A stretch of DNA of 64,000 nt from Nelumbo lutea (lineage: Eukaryota > Streptophyta > Magnoliopsida > Proteales > Nelumbonaceae). Numbering within the stretch: the first letter of the stretch is position 1; the number at the start of each line of letters is the position of its first letter. This document shows positions 32,425 to 45,900 of the stretch, one piece after another. Both the position numbers and the translations under genes were made by a program. The notes beneath the pieces are model-generated. The model was not told where the DNA came from, did not search any database, and saw nothing but the letters and a program-made list of their open reading frames with translations. The stretch covers positions 28,904,193-28,968,192 of the forward strand of contig JAKGHH010000005.1 of the NCBI GenBank assembly GCA_022828595.1, in the 5' to 3' direction.

Positions 32425-35400
32425 ACTGAAAAATGAATGGGGCCTTGATATTTCCATTAAAAGGATATTTTTAACATTCATTATACTTTAGATTTTCAAA
32501 TAAAACCACTGAAACTAAAACCACCAAAACCATGAAGTATTTGAAGCCTTATTTGTCTGTATTCATTTGTCATACAAGGAATAGGCAAGACACTGCCACA
32601 AGCCTTAATATCCATGTCTTTGCTTACTGTAACATCAAAGACTATAAGCAACTATAGAAAGCAATCCATAAGATTGTTTTTTTTGTTTTGCTTGATTCTA
32701 CGACAATGCCAAAATTGATTTTGCTCATGTCATATTTGGTGTTGCATTAGAATTAATTTTCCTTAATTGTTTCATTTATAGGTTACTATGCTTCTAAACC
32801 CAAGCAAATCCTTCTCATATTGATATATATCGCAACTACTTGGTGTAAATTTGGGGGTGAGGTTAGCTAGGTGGTCTCCTTAAAGGACAAAGAAATGTTA
32901 GGGTTAAGGCCACAGAGGGAAATAATATGTAGGCTTTGGTTTCTAGAGAATCTCAATGGAGTCGGGCAATAACAGTAGTCAAAGAGAATGCCCCCAAGTT
33001 GTATTTTACAACTTCTTTTTATAAGGGAGATCCCAAGACTTTAAGGAGAAGGATTCCAAAAGGGTTTGATTTGCATTAGGAAAGGGATCCTTGTCCTTAT
33101 GTCAGTTATCAAAGGAATGCCACTAGTGCTTCTCCATGTCCATGTTGAGATCTTCTGAGAACAAAGTCCCCTTTTCCTTAAGGATTCTCACCTAACACGT
33201 ACACGCTACACCTTTTCATGGTTTCCTCACGACTATGTGGCAAATACAGGATCTGGGTCAGACCAATGTGTTAGGTTGTGTGCTTAATCGCCTTCGACAT
33301 GCTACGTCACAACTTCCTTGAGCCTTAGGTTTCAGACATCTCTTTAGGCTCATTGTAGGCATAAAATAGTTTGTTAAGATCATCGTAGGCTTGTTGATGG
33401 TTTTCAGAGCTCATCACAAACATATATGTGGTTCTGTTTCTCTACTTTCATCGTGATTAAAACAACGGAGGACCACATGTACTTACAATTAGCCCCTTGA
33501 TTATTGGTAAGAGTATTCTTATCAGCAAAACATTCTTGCGGTTTTTATGTCCTACCGAAAGATGAATGGGGCCTTGATTTTTCCATTAAAATGACATTTT
33601 TAACATTTATTATAATTTAGATTTTCAAATAAAACCACTAAAACTAAAACCACCAAAACCATGAAGTATTTGAAGCCTCATTTGTCTGTATTCATTTTTC
33701 CTGCAAGGGATAGGCAAGAAACTGCCACAAGCCTTAATATCCATGTCTTTGCTTGCTGTAACATCAAAGACTATAAGGAACTATAGAAAGCAATCCATAA
33801 GATTGGCTTTGTTTGTTTTGCTTGATTCTACTGCAATGCCAAAATCGATTTTTCTCATGTCGTATTTGGTGTTGCATTAGAATTAATTTTGCTTAAATGT
33901 TTCATTTTTAGGTTATTGTGATTCTAAACCCAAGCAAATCTTTCTCATATTGATATATATCCCAACTACATGGTGTATGTATGGTGGTGAGGCTAGATAG
34001 GGTGGTCTCCTTGAAAGACAAAGAAATGTTAGGGTTAAAACCACAGGGGGAAATAATAGGTAGGCTTTTGTTTGTAGAGAATCTCAATGGAGTCGGGCAA
34101 TAAGAGCAGTCAAAGAGAATGTCCCCAAGTTGTATTTTACAACCTCCTTTTATAAGGGAGATCCCAAGACTTTAAGGGGAAGGATTCCAAAAGGGTTTGA
34201 TTCCCATTAGGAAAAGGATCTTGTCCTTATCTCAATTATCAAAAGAATGACACTAGTGTTTCTCCCCGTGCATGATGAGATCCTCTGAAGACAAAGTTCC
34301 ATTTTCCTTAAGGATTCTCACCTAACACGTACAAACTACACCTTTTACTGGGTTTCCTCATGGCCATGTGACAAATACAGGATCTGGGTCTGACCAATGT
34401 GTTAGGTTGTGTGCTCAATCACATTCGAGGTGCTACATCACAACTTCCTTGAGCCTTAGTTTTAAGGCATCTCTTTAGGCTCATTGTAGTCTTAAAATAG
34501 TTTGTTAAGATTATCGTAGGCTTGGTGATGGTTTTCAGAGCTCATCACAAACATATATGTGGTTCTGTTTCTCTACTTTCATCGTGATTACAACAACGAA
34601 AGACCACATATACTTACAATTAGCCCCTTGATTATTGGTAAGGTATTCTTATCAGTAAACATTCTTGTGGTTTTTATGTCCTGCCAAAAAATGAATGGGG
34701 CCTTGATATTTCCATTAAAAGGATATTTTTAACATTCATTATACTTTAGATTTTCAAATAAAACCACTGAAACTAAAACCACCAAAACCATGAAGTATTT
34801 GAAGCTTTATTTGTCTGTATTCATTTGTCTTACAAGGAATAGGCAAGACACTGCCACAAGCCTTAATATCCATGTCTTTGCTTGCTGTAACATCAAAGAC
34901 TATAAGCAACTATAGAAAGCAATCCATAAGATTGGCTTTGTTTGTTTTGCTTGATTCTACTGCAATGCCAAAATCGATTTTGCTAATGTCATATTTGGTG
35001 TTGCACTAGAATTAATTTTTATTAATTGTTTCATTTCTAGGTTATTGTGCTCTAAACCCAAGCAAATCCTTCTCATATTGATATATATCCCAACTACATG
35101 GTGTAAGTTTGGGGGTGAGGCTAGATAGGGTGGTCTCCTTAAAGGACAAAGAAATGTTAGGGTTAAGGCCACAGAGGGAAATAATAGGTAGGCTTTGGTT
35201 TGTAGAGAATCTCAATGGAGTCGGGCAATAAGAGTAGTCAAAGAGAATGCCCCCAAGTGGTATTTTACAACCTGTTTTTATAAGGGAGATCCCAAGACTT
35301 TAAGGAGAAGGATTCCAAAAGGGTTTGATTCGCATTAGGAAAGGGATCCTTGTCCTTATGTCAGTTATCAAAGGAATGCCACTAGTGTTTCTCCACGTCC

Positions 35401-36871
35401 ATGATGAGATCCTTTGAGAACAAAGTTCCCTTTTCCTTAAGGATTCTCACTTAACACGTACAAGCTACACCTTTTCATGGTTTCCTCACGGCCATGTGAC
35501 AAATACAGGATATGGGACTGACCAATGTGTTAGGTTGTGTGCTCAATCGCATTCGAGGTGCTACATCACAACTTCCTTGAGCCTTAGGTTTAAGGCATCT
35601 CTTTAGGCTCATTGTAGTCTTAAAATAGTTTGTTAAGATCATCGTAGGCTTGGTGATGGCTTTCAGAGCTCGTTACAAACATATATGTAGTTCTGTTTCT
35701 CTACTTTCATCGTGATTACAACAACGGAGGACCACATGTACTTACAATTAGCCCCCTGATTATTGGTAAGGGTATTTTTATCAGCAAACATTCTTGCGGT
35801 TTTTATGTCCTGCCAAAAAATGAATGGGGCCTTGATATTTCCATTAAAAGGATATTTTTAACATTCATTATTCTTTAGTTTTTCAAATAAAACCACTGAA
35901 ACTAAAACCACCAAAACCATGAAGTATTTGAAGCTTTATTTGTCTGTATTCATTTTTCCTGCAAGGGATAGGCAAGACACTGCCACAAGCCTTAATATCC
36001 ATGTCTTTTCTTGCTGTAACATCAAATACTACAAGCAACTATAGAAAGCAATCTATAAGATTGGCTTTGCTTGTTTTGCTTGATTCTACTGCAATGCCAA
36101 AATCGATTTTTCTCATGTCATATTTGGTGCTGCATTAGAATTAATTTTGCTTAAATGTTTCATTTCTAGGTTATTGTGATTCTAAACCCAAGCAAATCCT
36201 TCTCATATTGATATATATCCCAACTACATGGTGTATGTTTGGAGGTGAGGCTAGATAGGGTGGTCTCCTTGAAGGACAAAGAAATGTTAGGGTTAAGGCC
36301 ACGGGGGGAAATAATAGGTAGGTTTTTGTTTGTAGAGAATGTCAATGGAGTCGGGCAATAAGAGCAGTCAAAGAGAATGTCCCCATGTTGTATTTTACAA
36401 CCTCCTTTTATAAGGGAAATCCCAAGACTTTAAGGAGAAGGATTCCAAAAGGGTTTGATTCCCATTAGGAAAAGGATATTGTCCTTATCTCAATTATCAA
36501 AAGAATGACACTAGTGTTTCTCCACGTGCATGACGAGATCCTCTGTAGACAAAGTTCCATTTTCCTTAAGGATTCTCACCTAACACGTACAAACTACACC
36601 TTTTCATTGGTTTCCTCATGGCCATGTGACAAATACAGGATCTGGGTCTGACCAATTTGTTAGGGTTTGTGCTCAATCGCATTCGAGGTGCTACATCCCA
36701 ACATCTTTGAGCCTTAGGTTTAATGCATCTCTTTAGGCTCATTGTGGGGTTAAAATAGTTTGTTATGATCATCGTAGGCTTGGTGATGGTTTTCAGAGCT
36801 CATCACAAACATATATGTGGTTCTGTTTCTCTACTTTCATCGTGATTACAACAACGGAGGACCACATGTAC

Positions 36872-36998
36872 TTACAATTAGCCCCCGGATTATTGGTAAG
36901 GGTATTTTTATCAGCAAACATTCTTGCGGTTTTTTTACAATTAGCCCCCGGATTATTGGTAAGGGTATTTTTATCAGCAAACATTTTTGCGGTTTTTA
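36872..36998. repeat. 63-bp duplication inside one array unit
   Basis: Segment ttacaattagcccccggatt to gcggttttt at 36872-36934 is repeated at 36935-36998. It explains the 1,193-bp length of the unit starting at 35822. Confidence 0.9.
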
Positions 36999-39900
36999 TG
37001 TCCTGCCGAAAAATGAATGGGGCCTTGATATTTCCATTAAAAAGATATTTTTAACATTCATTATACTTTAGATCTTCAAATAAAACCACTGAAAATAAAA
37101 CCACCAAAACCATGAAGTATTTGAAGCCTTATTTGTCTGTATTCATTTTTCCTGCAAGGGATAGGCAAGACACTGCCACAAGCCTTAATATCCATGTCTT
37201 TGCTTGCTGTAACATCAAAGACTATAAGCAACTATAGAAAGCAATCCATAAGATTGCTTTGATTGTTTTGCTTTATTCTATTGCAATGCCAAAATCGATT
37301 TTTCTCATGTCGTATTTGGTGTTGAATTCGAATTAATTTTGCTTAAATGTTTCATTTCTAGGTTATTGTGATTCTAAACCCAAGCAAATCCTTCTCATAT
37401 TGATATATATCCCAACTACATGGAGTATGTTTGGAGGTGAGGCTAGATAGGGTGGTCTCCTTGAAGGACAAAGAAATGTTAGTGTTAAGACCACAGGGGG
37501 AAATAATATGTAGGTTTTTGTTTGTAGAGAATCTCAATGGAGTCGGGCAATAAGAACAGTCAAAGAGAATGTCCCCAAATAGTATTTTACAACCTCCTTT
37601 TATAAGGGAGATCCCAAGACTTTAAGGGGAAGGATTCCGAAAGGGTTTGATTCCCATTAGGAAAAGGATCTTGTCCTTATCTCAATTATCAAAAGAATGA
37701 TACTTGTGTTTCTCCACGTGCATGACGAGATCCTCTGAGAACAAAGTTCCCTTTTCCTTAAGGATTCTCACTTAACCCGTACAAGCTACACCTTTTCATT
37801 GTTTCCTCACGGCCTTGTGTCAAATACAGGATCTGGGTCTGACCAATGTGTTAGCTTGTGTGTTCAATCGCATTCGAGGTGCTACATCACAACTTCCTTG
37901 AGCCTTAGGTTTAAGGCATCTCCTTAGGCTCATTGTAGGCTTAAAATAGTTTGTTAAGATCATTGTAGGCTTGGTGATCGATTTCAAAACTCACCACAAA
38001 CATATACGTGATTCTATTTCTCTACTTTCATCATCATTACAATAATGGAGGACCACATGTACTTACAATTAGCCCCCTAATTATTGGTAAGGGTATTGTT
38101 ATCAGCAAAACATTCTTGCAGTTTCTATGTCCTACCGAAAGATGAATGGGGCCTTGATATTTCTATTAAAATGACATTTTTAACAATTATTATAATTTAG
38201 ATTTTCGAATAAAACCACTAAAAGTAAAACCACCAAAACCTTGAAATATTTGAAGTTTCATTTGTCTATATTCATTTTTCCTGCAAGGGATATGCAAGAC
38301 ACTGCCACAAGCCTTAATATCCATGTCTTTGCTTTCTGTAACTTCAAATAATATAAGCAACTATAGAAAGCAATCCATAAGATTGGATTTGCTTGTTTTG
38401 CTTGATTCTGCTGCAATGCCAAAATCGATTTTACTCATGTCGTATTTGGTGCTGCATTAGAATTAATTTTGCTTAAATGTTTCATTTTTAGGTTATTGTG
38501 ATTCTAAACCCAAGAAAATCCTTCTCATATTGATATATATCACAACTATTTGGTGTAAGTTTGGGGGTGAAGCTAGATACAGTGGTCTCTTTGAAGGACA
38601 AAGAAATGTTAGGGTTAAGGCCACAGAGGGAAATAATAGGTAGGCTTTGGTTTCTAGGGAATCTCAATGGAGTCGGGCAATAAGAGTAGTCAAAGAGAAT
38701 GCCCTCAAGTTGTATTTTACAACCTCTTTGGATAAAGGAGATCCCAAGACTTTTAGGAAAAGGATTCCAAAAGGGTTTGATTCGCATTAGGAAAGGGATC
38801 CTTGTCCTTATGTCAGTTATCAAAGGAATGCCAATAGTGTTTCTCCACGTCCATGATGAGATCCTCTGAGAACAAAGTTCTCTTTTTCTTAAGGATTGTC
38901 ACCTAACACATTCAAGCTACACCTTTTCATGGTTTATTCACGGCCATGTGGCAAATACAGGATCTGAGTCTGACCAATGTGTTAGGTTGTGTGCTCAATC
39001 GCTTTCGAGGTGCTACATCACAATTTCCTTGAGCCTTAGGTGAAGGCATCTCTTTAGGCTCATTGTAGGCTTAAAATAGTTTGTTAAGATCATCGTAGGT
39101 TTGGTTATGGATTTCAAAGCTCATCACAAACATATACGTGATTCAGTTTCTCTACTTTCATCATGATTACAAGAATGGAGGACCACATGTACTTACAATT
39201 GGCCCCCTAATTATTGGTAATGGTATTTTTATCAGAAAAACATTCTAGCAGTTTCTCTGTCCTACCGAAAGATGAATGGGGCCTTGATATTTCCATTAAA
39301 ATGACATTTTTAACATTTAATATACTTTAGATTTTCAAATAAAACCACTAAAACTAAAACCACCAAAACCATGAAGTATTTGAAGGGTCATTTGTCTGTA
39401 TTCATTTTTCGTGCAAGGGATAGGCAAAACACTGCCACAAGCCTTAATATCCATGTCTTTGCTTTCTGTAACTTCAAATAATATAAGCAACTATAGAAAG
39501 CAATCCATAAGATTGGCTTTGCTTGTTTTGCTTGATTCTACAGCAATGCCAAAATCGATTTTTCTCATGTCGTATTTGGTGCTGCATTAGAATTAATTTT
39601 GCTTAAATGTTTCATTTCTAGGTTATTGTGATTTTAAACCCAAGCAAATCCTTCTCATATTGATATATATCCCAACTACATGGTGTATGTTTGGAGGTGA
39701 GGCTAGATAGGGTGGTCTCCTTGAAAGACAAAGAAATGTTAGGGTTAAGGCCACGGGGGGAAATAATAGGTAGGTTTTTGTTTGTAGAGAATATCAATGG
39801 AGTCTGGCAATAAGAGCAGTCGAAGAGAATGTCCCCAAGTTGTATTTTACAACCTCCTTTTATAAGGGAGATCCCAAGACTTTAAGGAGAAGGATTACAA

Positions 39901-42900
39901 AAGGGTTTGATTCCCATTAGGAAAAGGATCTTGTCCTTATCTCAATTATCAAAAGAATGACACTAGTGTTTCTCCACGTGCATGACGAGATCCTCTGAAG
40001 ACAAAGTTCCATTTTCCTTAAGGATTCTCACCTAACACATACAAACTACACTTTTTCAAGGGTTTCCTCATGGCCATGTGACAAATACAGGATCTGGGTC
40101 TGACCAATGTGTTAGGTTGTGTGCTCAATCGCATTCGAGGTGCTACATCACAACTTCCTTGAGGCTTAGGTTTAAGGCATCTCTTTAGGCTCATTGTAGG
40201 CTTAAAATAGTTAGTTAAGATCATCGTAGGTTTGGTTATGGATTTCAAAGCTCATCACAAACATATACGTGATTTAGTTTCTCTACTTTCATCATGATTA
40301 CAAGAATGGAGGACCACATTATTTACAATTAGCCCCCTAATTATTGGTAAGGGTATTTTTATCAGAAAAACATTCTAGCAGTTTCTCTGTCATACCGAAA
40401 GATGAATGGGGCCTTGATATTTTCATTAAAATGACATTTTTAACATTTAATATACTTTAGATTTTCAAATAAAACCACTAAAAGTAAAACCACCAAAACC
40501 ATGAAGTATTTGATGGCTCATTTGTCTGTATTCATTTTTCGTGCAAGGGATAGGCAAAACACTGTCACAAGCCTTAATATCCATGTCTTTGCTTTCTGTA
40601 ACTTCAAATAATATAAGCAATTATAGAAAGCAATCCATAAGATTGGCTTTGCTTGTTTTGCTTGATTCTACTGCAATGCCAAAATCGATTTTTCTCATGT
40701 CGTATTTGGTGCTGCATTAGAATTAATTTTGCTTAAATGTTTCATTTTTCGGTTATTGTGATTCTAAACCCAAGCAAATCCTTCTCATATTTATATATAT
40801 CCCAACTACATGGTGTATGTTTGGACGTGAGGTTAGATAGGGTGGTCTCCTTGAAGGACAAAGAAATGTTAGGGTTAAGGCCACGGGGGGAAATAATAGG
40901 TAGGTTTTTGTTTGTAGAGAATGTCAATGGAGTCGGGCAATAAGAGCAGTCAAAGAGAATGTCCCCAAGTTGTATTTTACAACATCCTTTTATAAGGGAG
41001 ATCCCAAGACTTTAAGGAGAAGGATTCCAAAAGGGTTTGATTCCCATTAGGAAAAGGATCTTGTCCTTATCTCAATTATCAAAAGAATGACTCTAGTTTT
41101 TCTCCACGTGCATGACGAGATCCTCTGAAGACAAAGTACCATTTTCCTTAAGGATTATCACCTAACACGTACAAACTACACTTTTCATTGGTTTCCTCAT
41201 TGCCATGTGACAAATACAGGATCTGGGTCTGACCAATGTGTTAGGTTGTGTGTTTAATCGCATTCGAGGTGCTACATCACAATTTCCTTGAGGCTTAGGT
41301 TTAAAGCATCTCTTTAGGATCATTGTAGGCTTAAAATAGTTTGTTAAGATCATCGTAGGTTTGGTTATGGATTTCAAAGCTCATCACAAACATATACGTG
41401 ATTCAGTTTCTCTACTTTCATAATGATTACAAGAATGGAGGACCACATGTACTTACAATTGGCCCCTAATTATTGGTAAGGGTATTTTTATCAGAAAAAC
41501 ATTCTAGCAGTTTCTCTGTCCTACCAAAAGATGAATGGGGCCTTGATATTTCCATTAAAATGACATTTTTAACATTTAATATACTTTAGATTTTCAAATA
41601 AAACCACTAAAATAAAAACCACCAAAACCATGAAGTATTTGAAGGATCATTTGTCTGTATTCATTTTTCGTGCAAGGGATAGGCAAAACACTGCCACAAG
41701 CCTTAATATCCATGTCTTTGCTTTCTGTAACTTCAAATAATATAAGCAACTATAGAAAGCAATCCATAAGATTGGCTTTGCTTGTTTTGCTTGATTCTAC
41801 TGCAATGCCAAAATCGATTTTTCTCATGTCGTATTTGGTGCTGCATTAGAATTAATTTTGCTTAAATGTTTCATTTCTAGGTTATTGTGATTCTAAACCC
41901 AAACAAATCCTTCTCATATTGATATATATCCCAACTACATGGTGTATGTTTGGAGGTGAGGCTAGATAGGGTGGTCTCCTTGAAGGACAAAGAAATGTTA
42001 GGGTTAAGGCCACGGGGGGAAATAATAGGTAGGTTTTTGTTTGTAGAGAATATCAATGGAGTCGGGCAATAAGAGCAGTCAAAGAGAATGTCCCCAAGTT
42101 GTATTTTACAACCTCCTTTTATAAGGGAGATCCCAAGACTTTAAGGAGAAGGATTCCAAAAGGGTTTGATTCCCATTAGGAAAAGGATCTTGTCCTTATC
42201 TCAATTATCAAAAGAATGACACTAGTGTTTCTCCACGTGCATGACGAGATCCTCTGAAGACAATGTTCCATTTTCCTTACGGATTATCACCTAACACGTA
42301 CAAACTACACCTTTTCATTGGTTTCCTCATGGCCATGTGACAAATACAGGATCTGGGTCTGACCAATGTGTTAGGTTGTGTGCTCAATCGCATTCGAAGT
42401 GCTACATCACAACATCTTTGAGCCTTAGATTTAATGAATCTTTTTAGACTCATTGTAGGCTTAAAATAGTTTGTTAAGATCATCGTAAGTTTGGTTATGG
42501 ATTTCAAAGTTCATCACAAACATATACGTGATTCAGTTTCTCTACTTTCATCATGATTACAAGAATGGAGGACCACATTATTTACTATTAGCCCCCTAAT
42601 TATTGGTAAGGGTATTCTTATCAGCAAAACATTCTTGCAGTTTCTATGTCCTAACGAAAGATGAATGGGGCCTTGATATTTTTATTAAAATGACATTTTT
42701 AACAATTATTATAATTTATATTTTCAAATAAAACCACTAAAAGTAAAACCACCAAAACCATGAAATATTTGAAGTTTCATTTGTCTGTATTCATTTTCCA
42801 GCAAGGGATAGGCAAGACACTGCCACAAGCCTTAATATCCATGTCTTTGCTTGCTGTAACATCAAAGACTATAAGCAACTATAGAAAGCAATCCATAAGA

Positions 42901-45900
42901 TTGGCTTTGCTTGTTTTGCTTGATTCTACTGCAATGCCAAAATTGATTTTTCTCATGTCGTATTTGGTGTTGCATTAGAATTAATTTTGCTTAATTGTTT
43001 CATTTCTAGGTTGTTGTGCTTTAAAACCAAGCAAATCCTTCTCAAATTGATATAGATCTCAACTATTTGGTGTAAGTTTGGGGGTGAGGCTAGATAGGGT
43101 GGTCTCCTTAAAGGACAAAAAAATGTTAGGGTTAAGTCCACAGAATGAAATAATAGGTAGGCTTAGGTTTCTAGAGAATCTCAATGGAGTCCGGCAATAA
43201 GAGTAGTCAAAGAGAATGCCCTCAAGTTGTATTTTACAACCTCTTTTTATAACGGAGATCCCAAGACTTTAAGGAGAAGGATTCCAAAAGGGTTTGATTC
43301 GCATTAGGAAAGGGAACATTGTCCTTATGTCAGTTATCAAAGGAATGCCACTAGTGTTTCACCACGTCCATGATGAAATTCTTTAAGAACAAAGTTCCCT
43401 TTTCCTTAAGGATTCTCACCTAACACGTACAAGCTACACTTTTTCATTGTTTCCTCACGGCCATGTGGCAAATACAGGATCTGGGTCTGACCAATGTGTT
43501 AGGTTGTGTGCTCAATCGCCTTCGAGGTGCTACATCACAACTTTCTTGAGCCTTTGGTTTAAGGCATCTCTTTAGGCTCATTGTAGGCTTAAAATAGTTT
43601 GTTAAGATCATCGTAGGCATGGTGATGGATTTCAAAGCTCATCAAAAACATATATGTTGTTCTGTTTCTCTACTTTCATCGTGATTAGAACAACGGAGGA
43701 CCACGTGTACTTACAATTAGCCCCCTGATTATTGGTAAGGGTATTATTATCAGCAAAACATTCTTGCAGTTTCTATGTCCTTCCGAAAGATGAATGGGGC
43801 CTTGATATTTCCATTAAAAGGATATTTTTAACATTCATTATACTTTAGATTTTCAAATAAAACCATTAAAACTAAAACCACCAAAACCATGAAGTATTTG
43901 AAGTCTCATTTGTCTGTATTCATTTTTTCTGCAAGGGATAGGCAAGACACTGCCACAAGCCTTAATATCCATGTCTCTGCTTGCTGTAACATCAAAGACT
44001 ATAAGCAACTATAGAAAGCAATTCATAAGATTGGCTTTGTTTGTTTAGCTTGATTCTACTGCAATGCCAAAATCGATTTTTCTCATGTCGTATTTGGTGT
44101 TGCATTAGAATTAATTTTGCTTTAATGTTTTATTTCTATGTTATTGTGATTCTAAACCAAAGCAAATCCTTCTCATATTGATATATATCCCAACTACGTG
44201 GAGAATGTTTAGAGGTGAGGCTAGATAGGGTGGTCTCTTTGAAGGACAAAGAAATGTTAGGGTTAAGGCCACAGGGGGAAATAATATGTAGGCTTTTGTA
44301 TGTAGAGAATCTCAATGGAGTCGGGCAATAAGAGCAGTCAAAGATAATGTCCCCACGTTGTATTTTACAACCTCCTTTTATAACGGAGATTCCAAGACTT
44401 TAAGGAGAAGGATTCCAAAAGGGTTTGATTCCAATTAGGAAAAGGATCTTTGTCCTTATCTCAATTATCAAAAGAATGACATTAGTGTTTCTCCACGTGC
44501 ATGACGAGATCCTCTGAAGATAAATTTCCATTTTCCTTAAGGATTCTCACCTAACACGTACAAACTACACCTTTTCATGGGTTTCCTCATGGCCATGTGA
44601 CAAATAAAGGATCTGGGTCTGACCAATGTGATAGGTTTTGTGCTTAATCGCATTCGAGGTGCTACATCACAACTTCCTTGAGCCTTAGGTTTAAGGCATC
44701 TCTTTAGGCTCATTGTAGGCTTAAAATAGTTTGTTAAGATCATCGTAGGCTTGGTGATGGTTTTCAGAGCTCATCACAAACATATATGTGGTTCTGTTTC
44801 TCTACTTTCATCGTGATTACAACAACGGAGGACCACATGTACTTACAATTAGCCCCCTGATTATGGGTAAGCGTATTATTATCAGAAAAACATTCTTGCA
44901 GTTTCTATGTCCTTCCGAAAGATGAATGGGGCCTTGATATTTCCATTAAAATGACATTTTTAACATTTTTTATACTTTAGATTTTCAAATAAAACCACTA
45001 AAACTAAAACCACGAAAACCATGTAGTATTTAAAGCTTCATTTGTCTGTATTCATTTTTCCTGCAAGGGATAGGCAAGACACTGCCACAAGCCTTAATAT
45101 CCATGTCTCTGCTTGCTGTAACATCAAAGACTATAAGCAACTATAGAAAGCAATTCATAAGATTGGCTTTGCTTGTTTTGCTTGATTCTACTGCAATGCC
45201 AAAATCGATTTTTCTCATGTCGTATTTGGTGTTGCATTAGAATTAATTTTGCTTAAATGTTTAATTTTTACGTTATTGTGCTCTAAACCCAAGCAAATCC
45301 TTATCATATTGATATATATCCCAACTATTTGGTGTAAGTTTGGGGGTGAGGCTAGATAGGGTGGTCTCCTTAAAGGACAAAGAAATGTTAGGGTTAAGGC
45401 CACAGGGGGAAATAATTGGTAGGCTTTTGTTTGTAGAGAATCTCAATTGAGTCGGGCAATAAGAGCAGCCAAAGAGAATGTCCCAAGTTGTATTTTACAA
45501 CCTCCTTTTATAAGGGAGATCCCAAGACTTTAAGGAGAAGGATTCCAAAAGGGTTTGATTCCCATTAGGAAAATGATGTTGTCCTTATCTCAATTATCAA
45601 AAGAATGACACTAGTGTTTTTAAGGTGCATGATGAGATCCTCTGAAGATAAAGTTCCATTTTCCTTAAGGATTCTCACCTAACACGTACAAACCACACCT
45701 TTTCATCGGTTTCCTCATGGCCATATGACAAATATAGGATCTGGGTCTGACCAATGTGTTAGGTTGTGTGATTAATCGCCTTCGACATGCTACGTCACAA
45801 CTTCCTTGAGCCTTAGGTTTAAGGCATCTCTTTAGGCTCATTGTAGGTTTAAAATAGATTGTTAAGATCATCGTAGGCTTGGTGATGGCTTTCAGAGCTC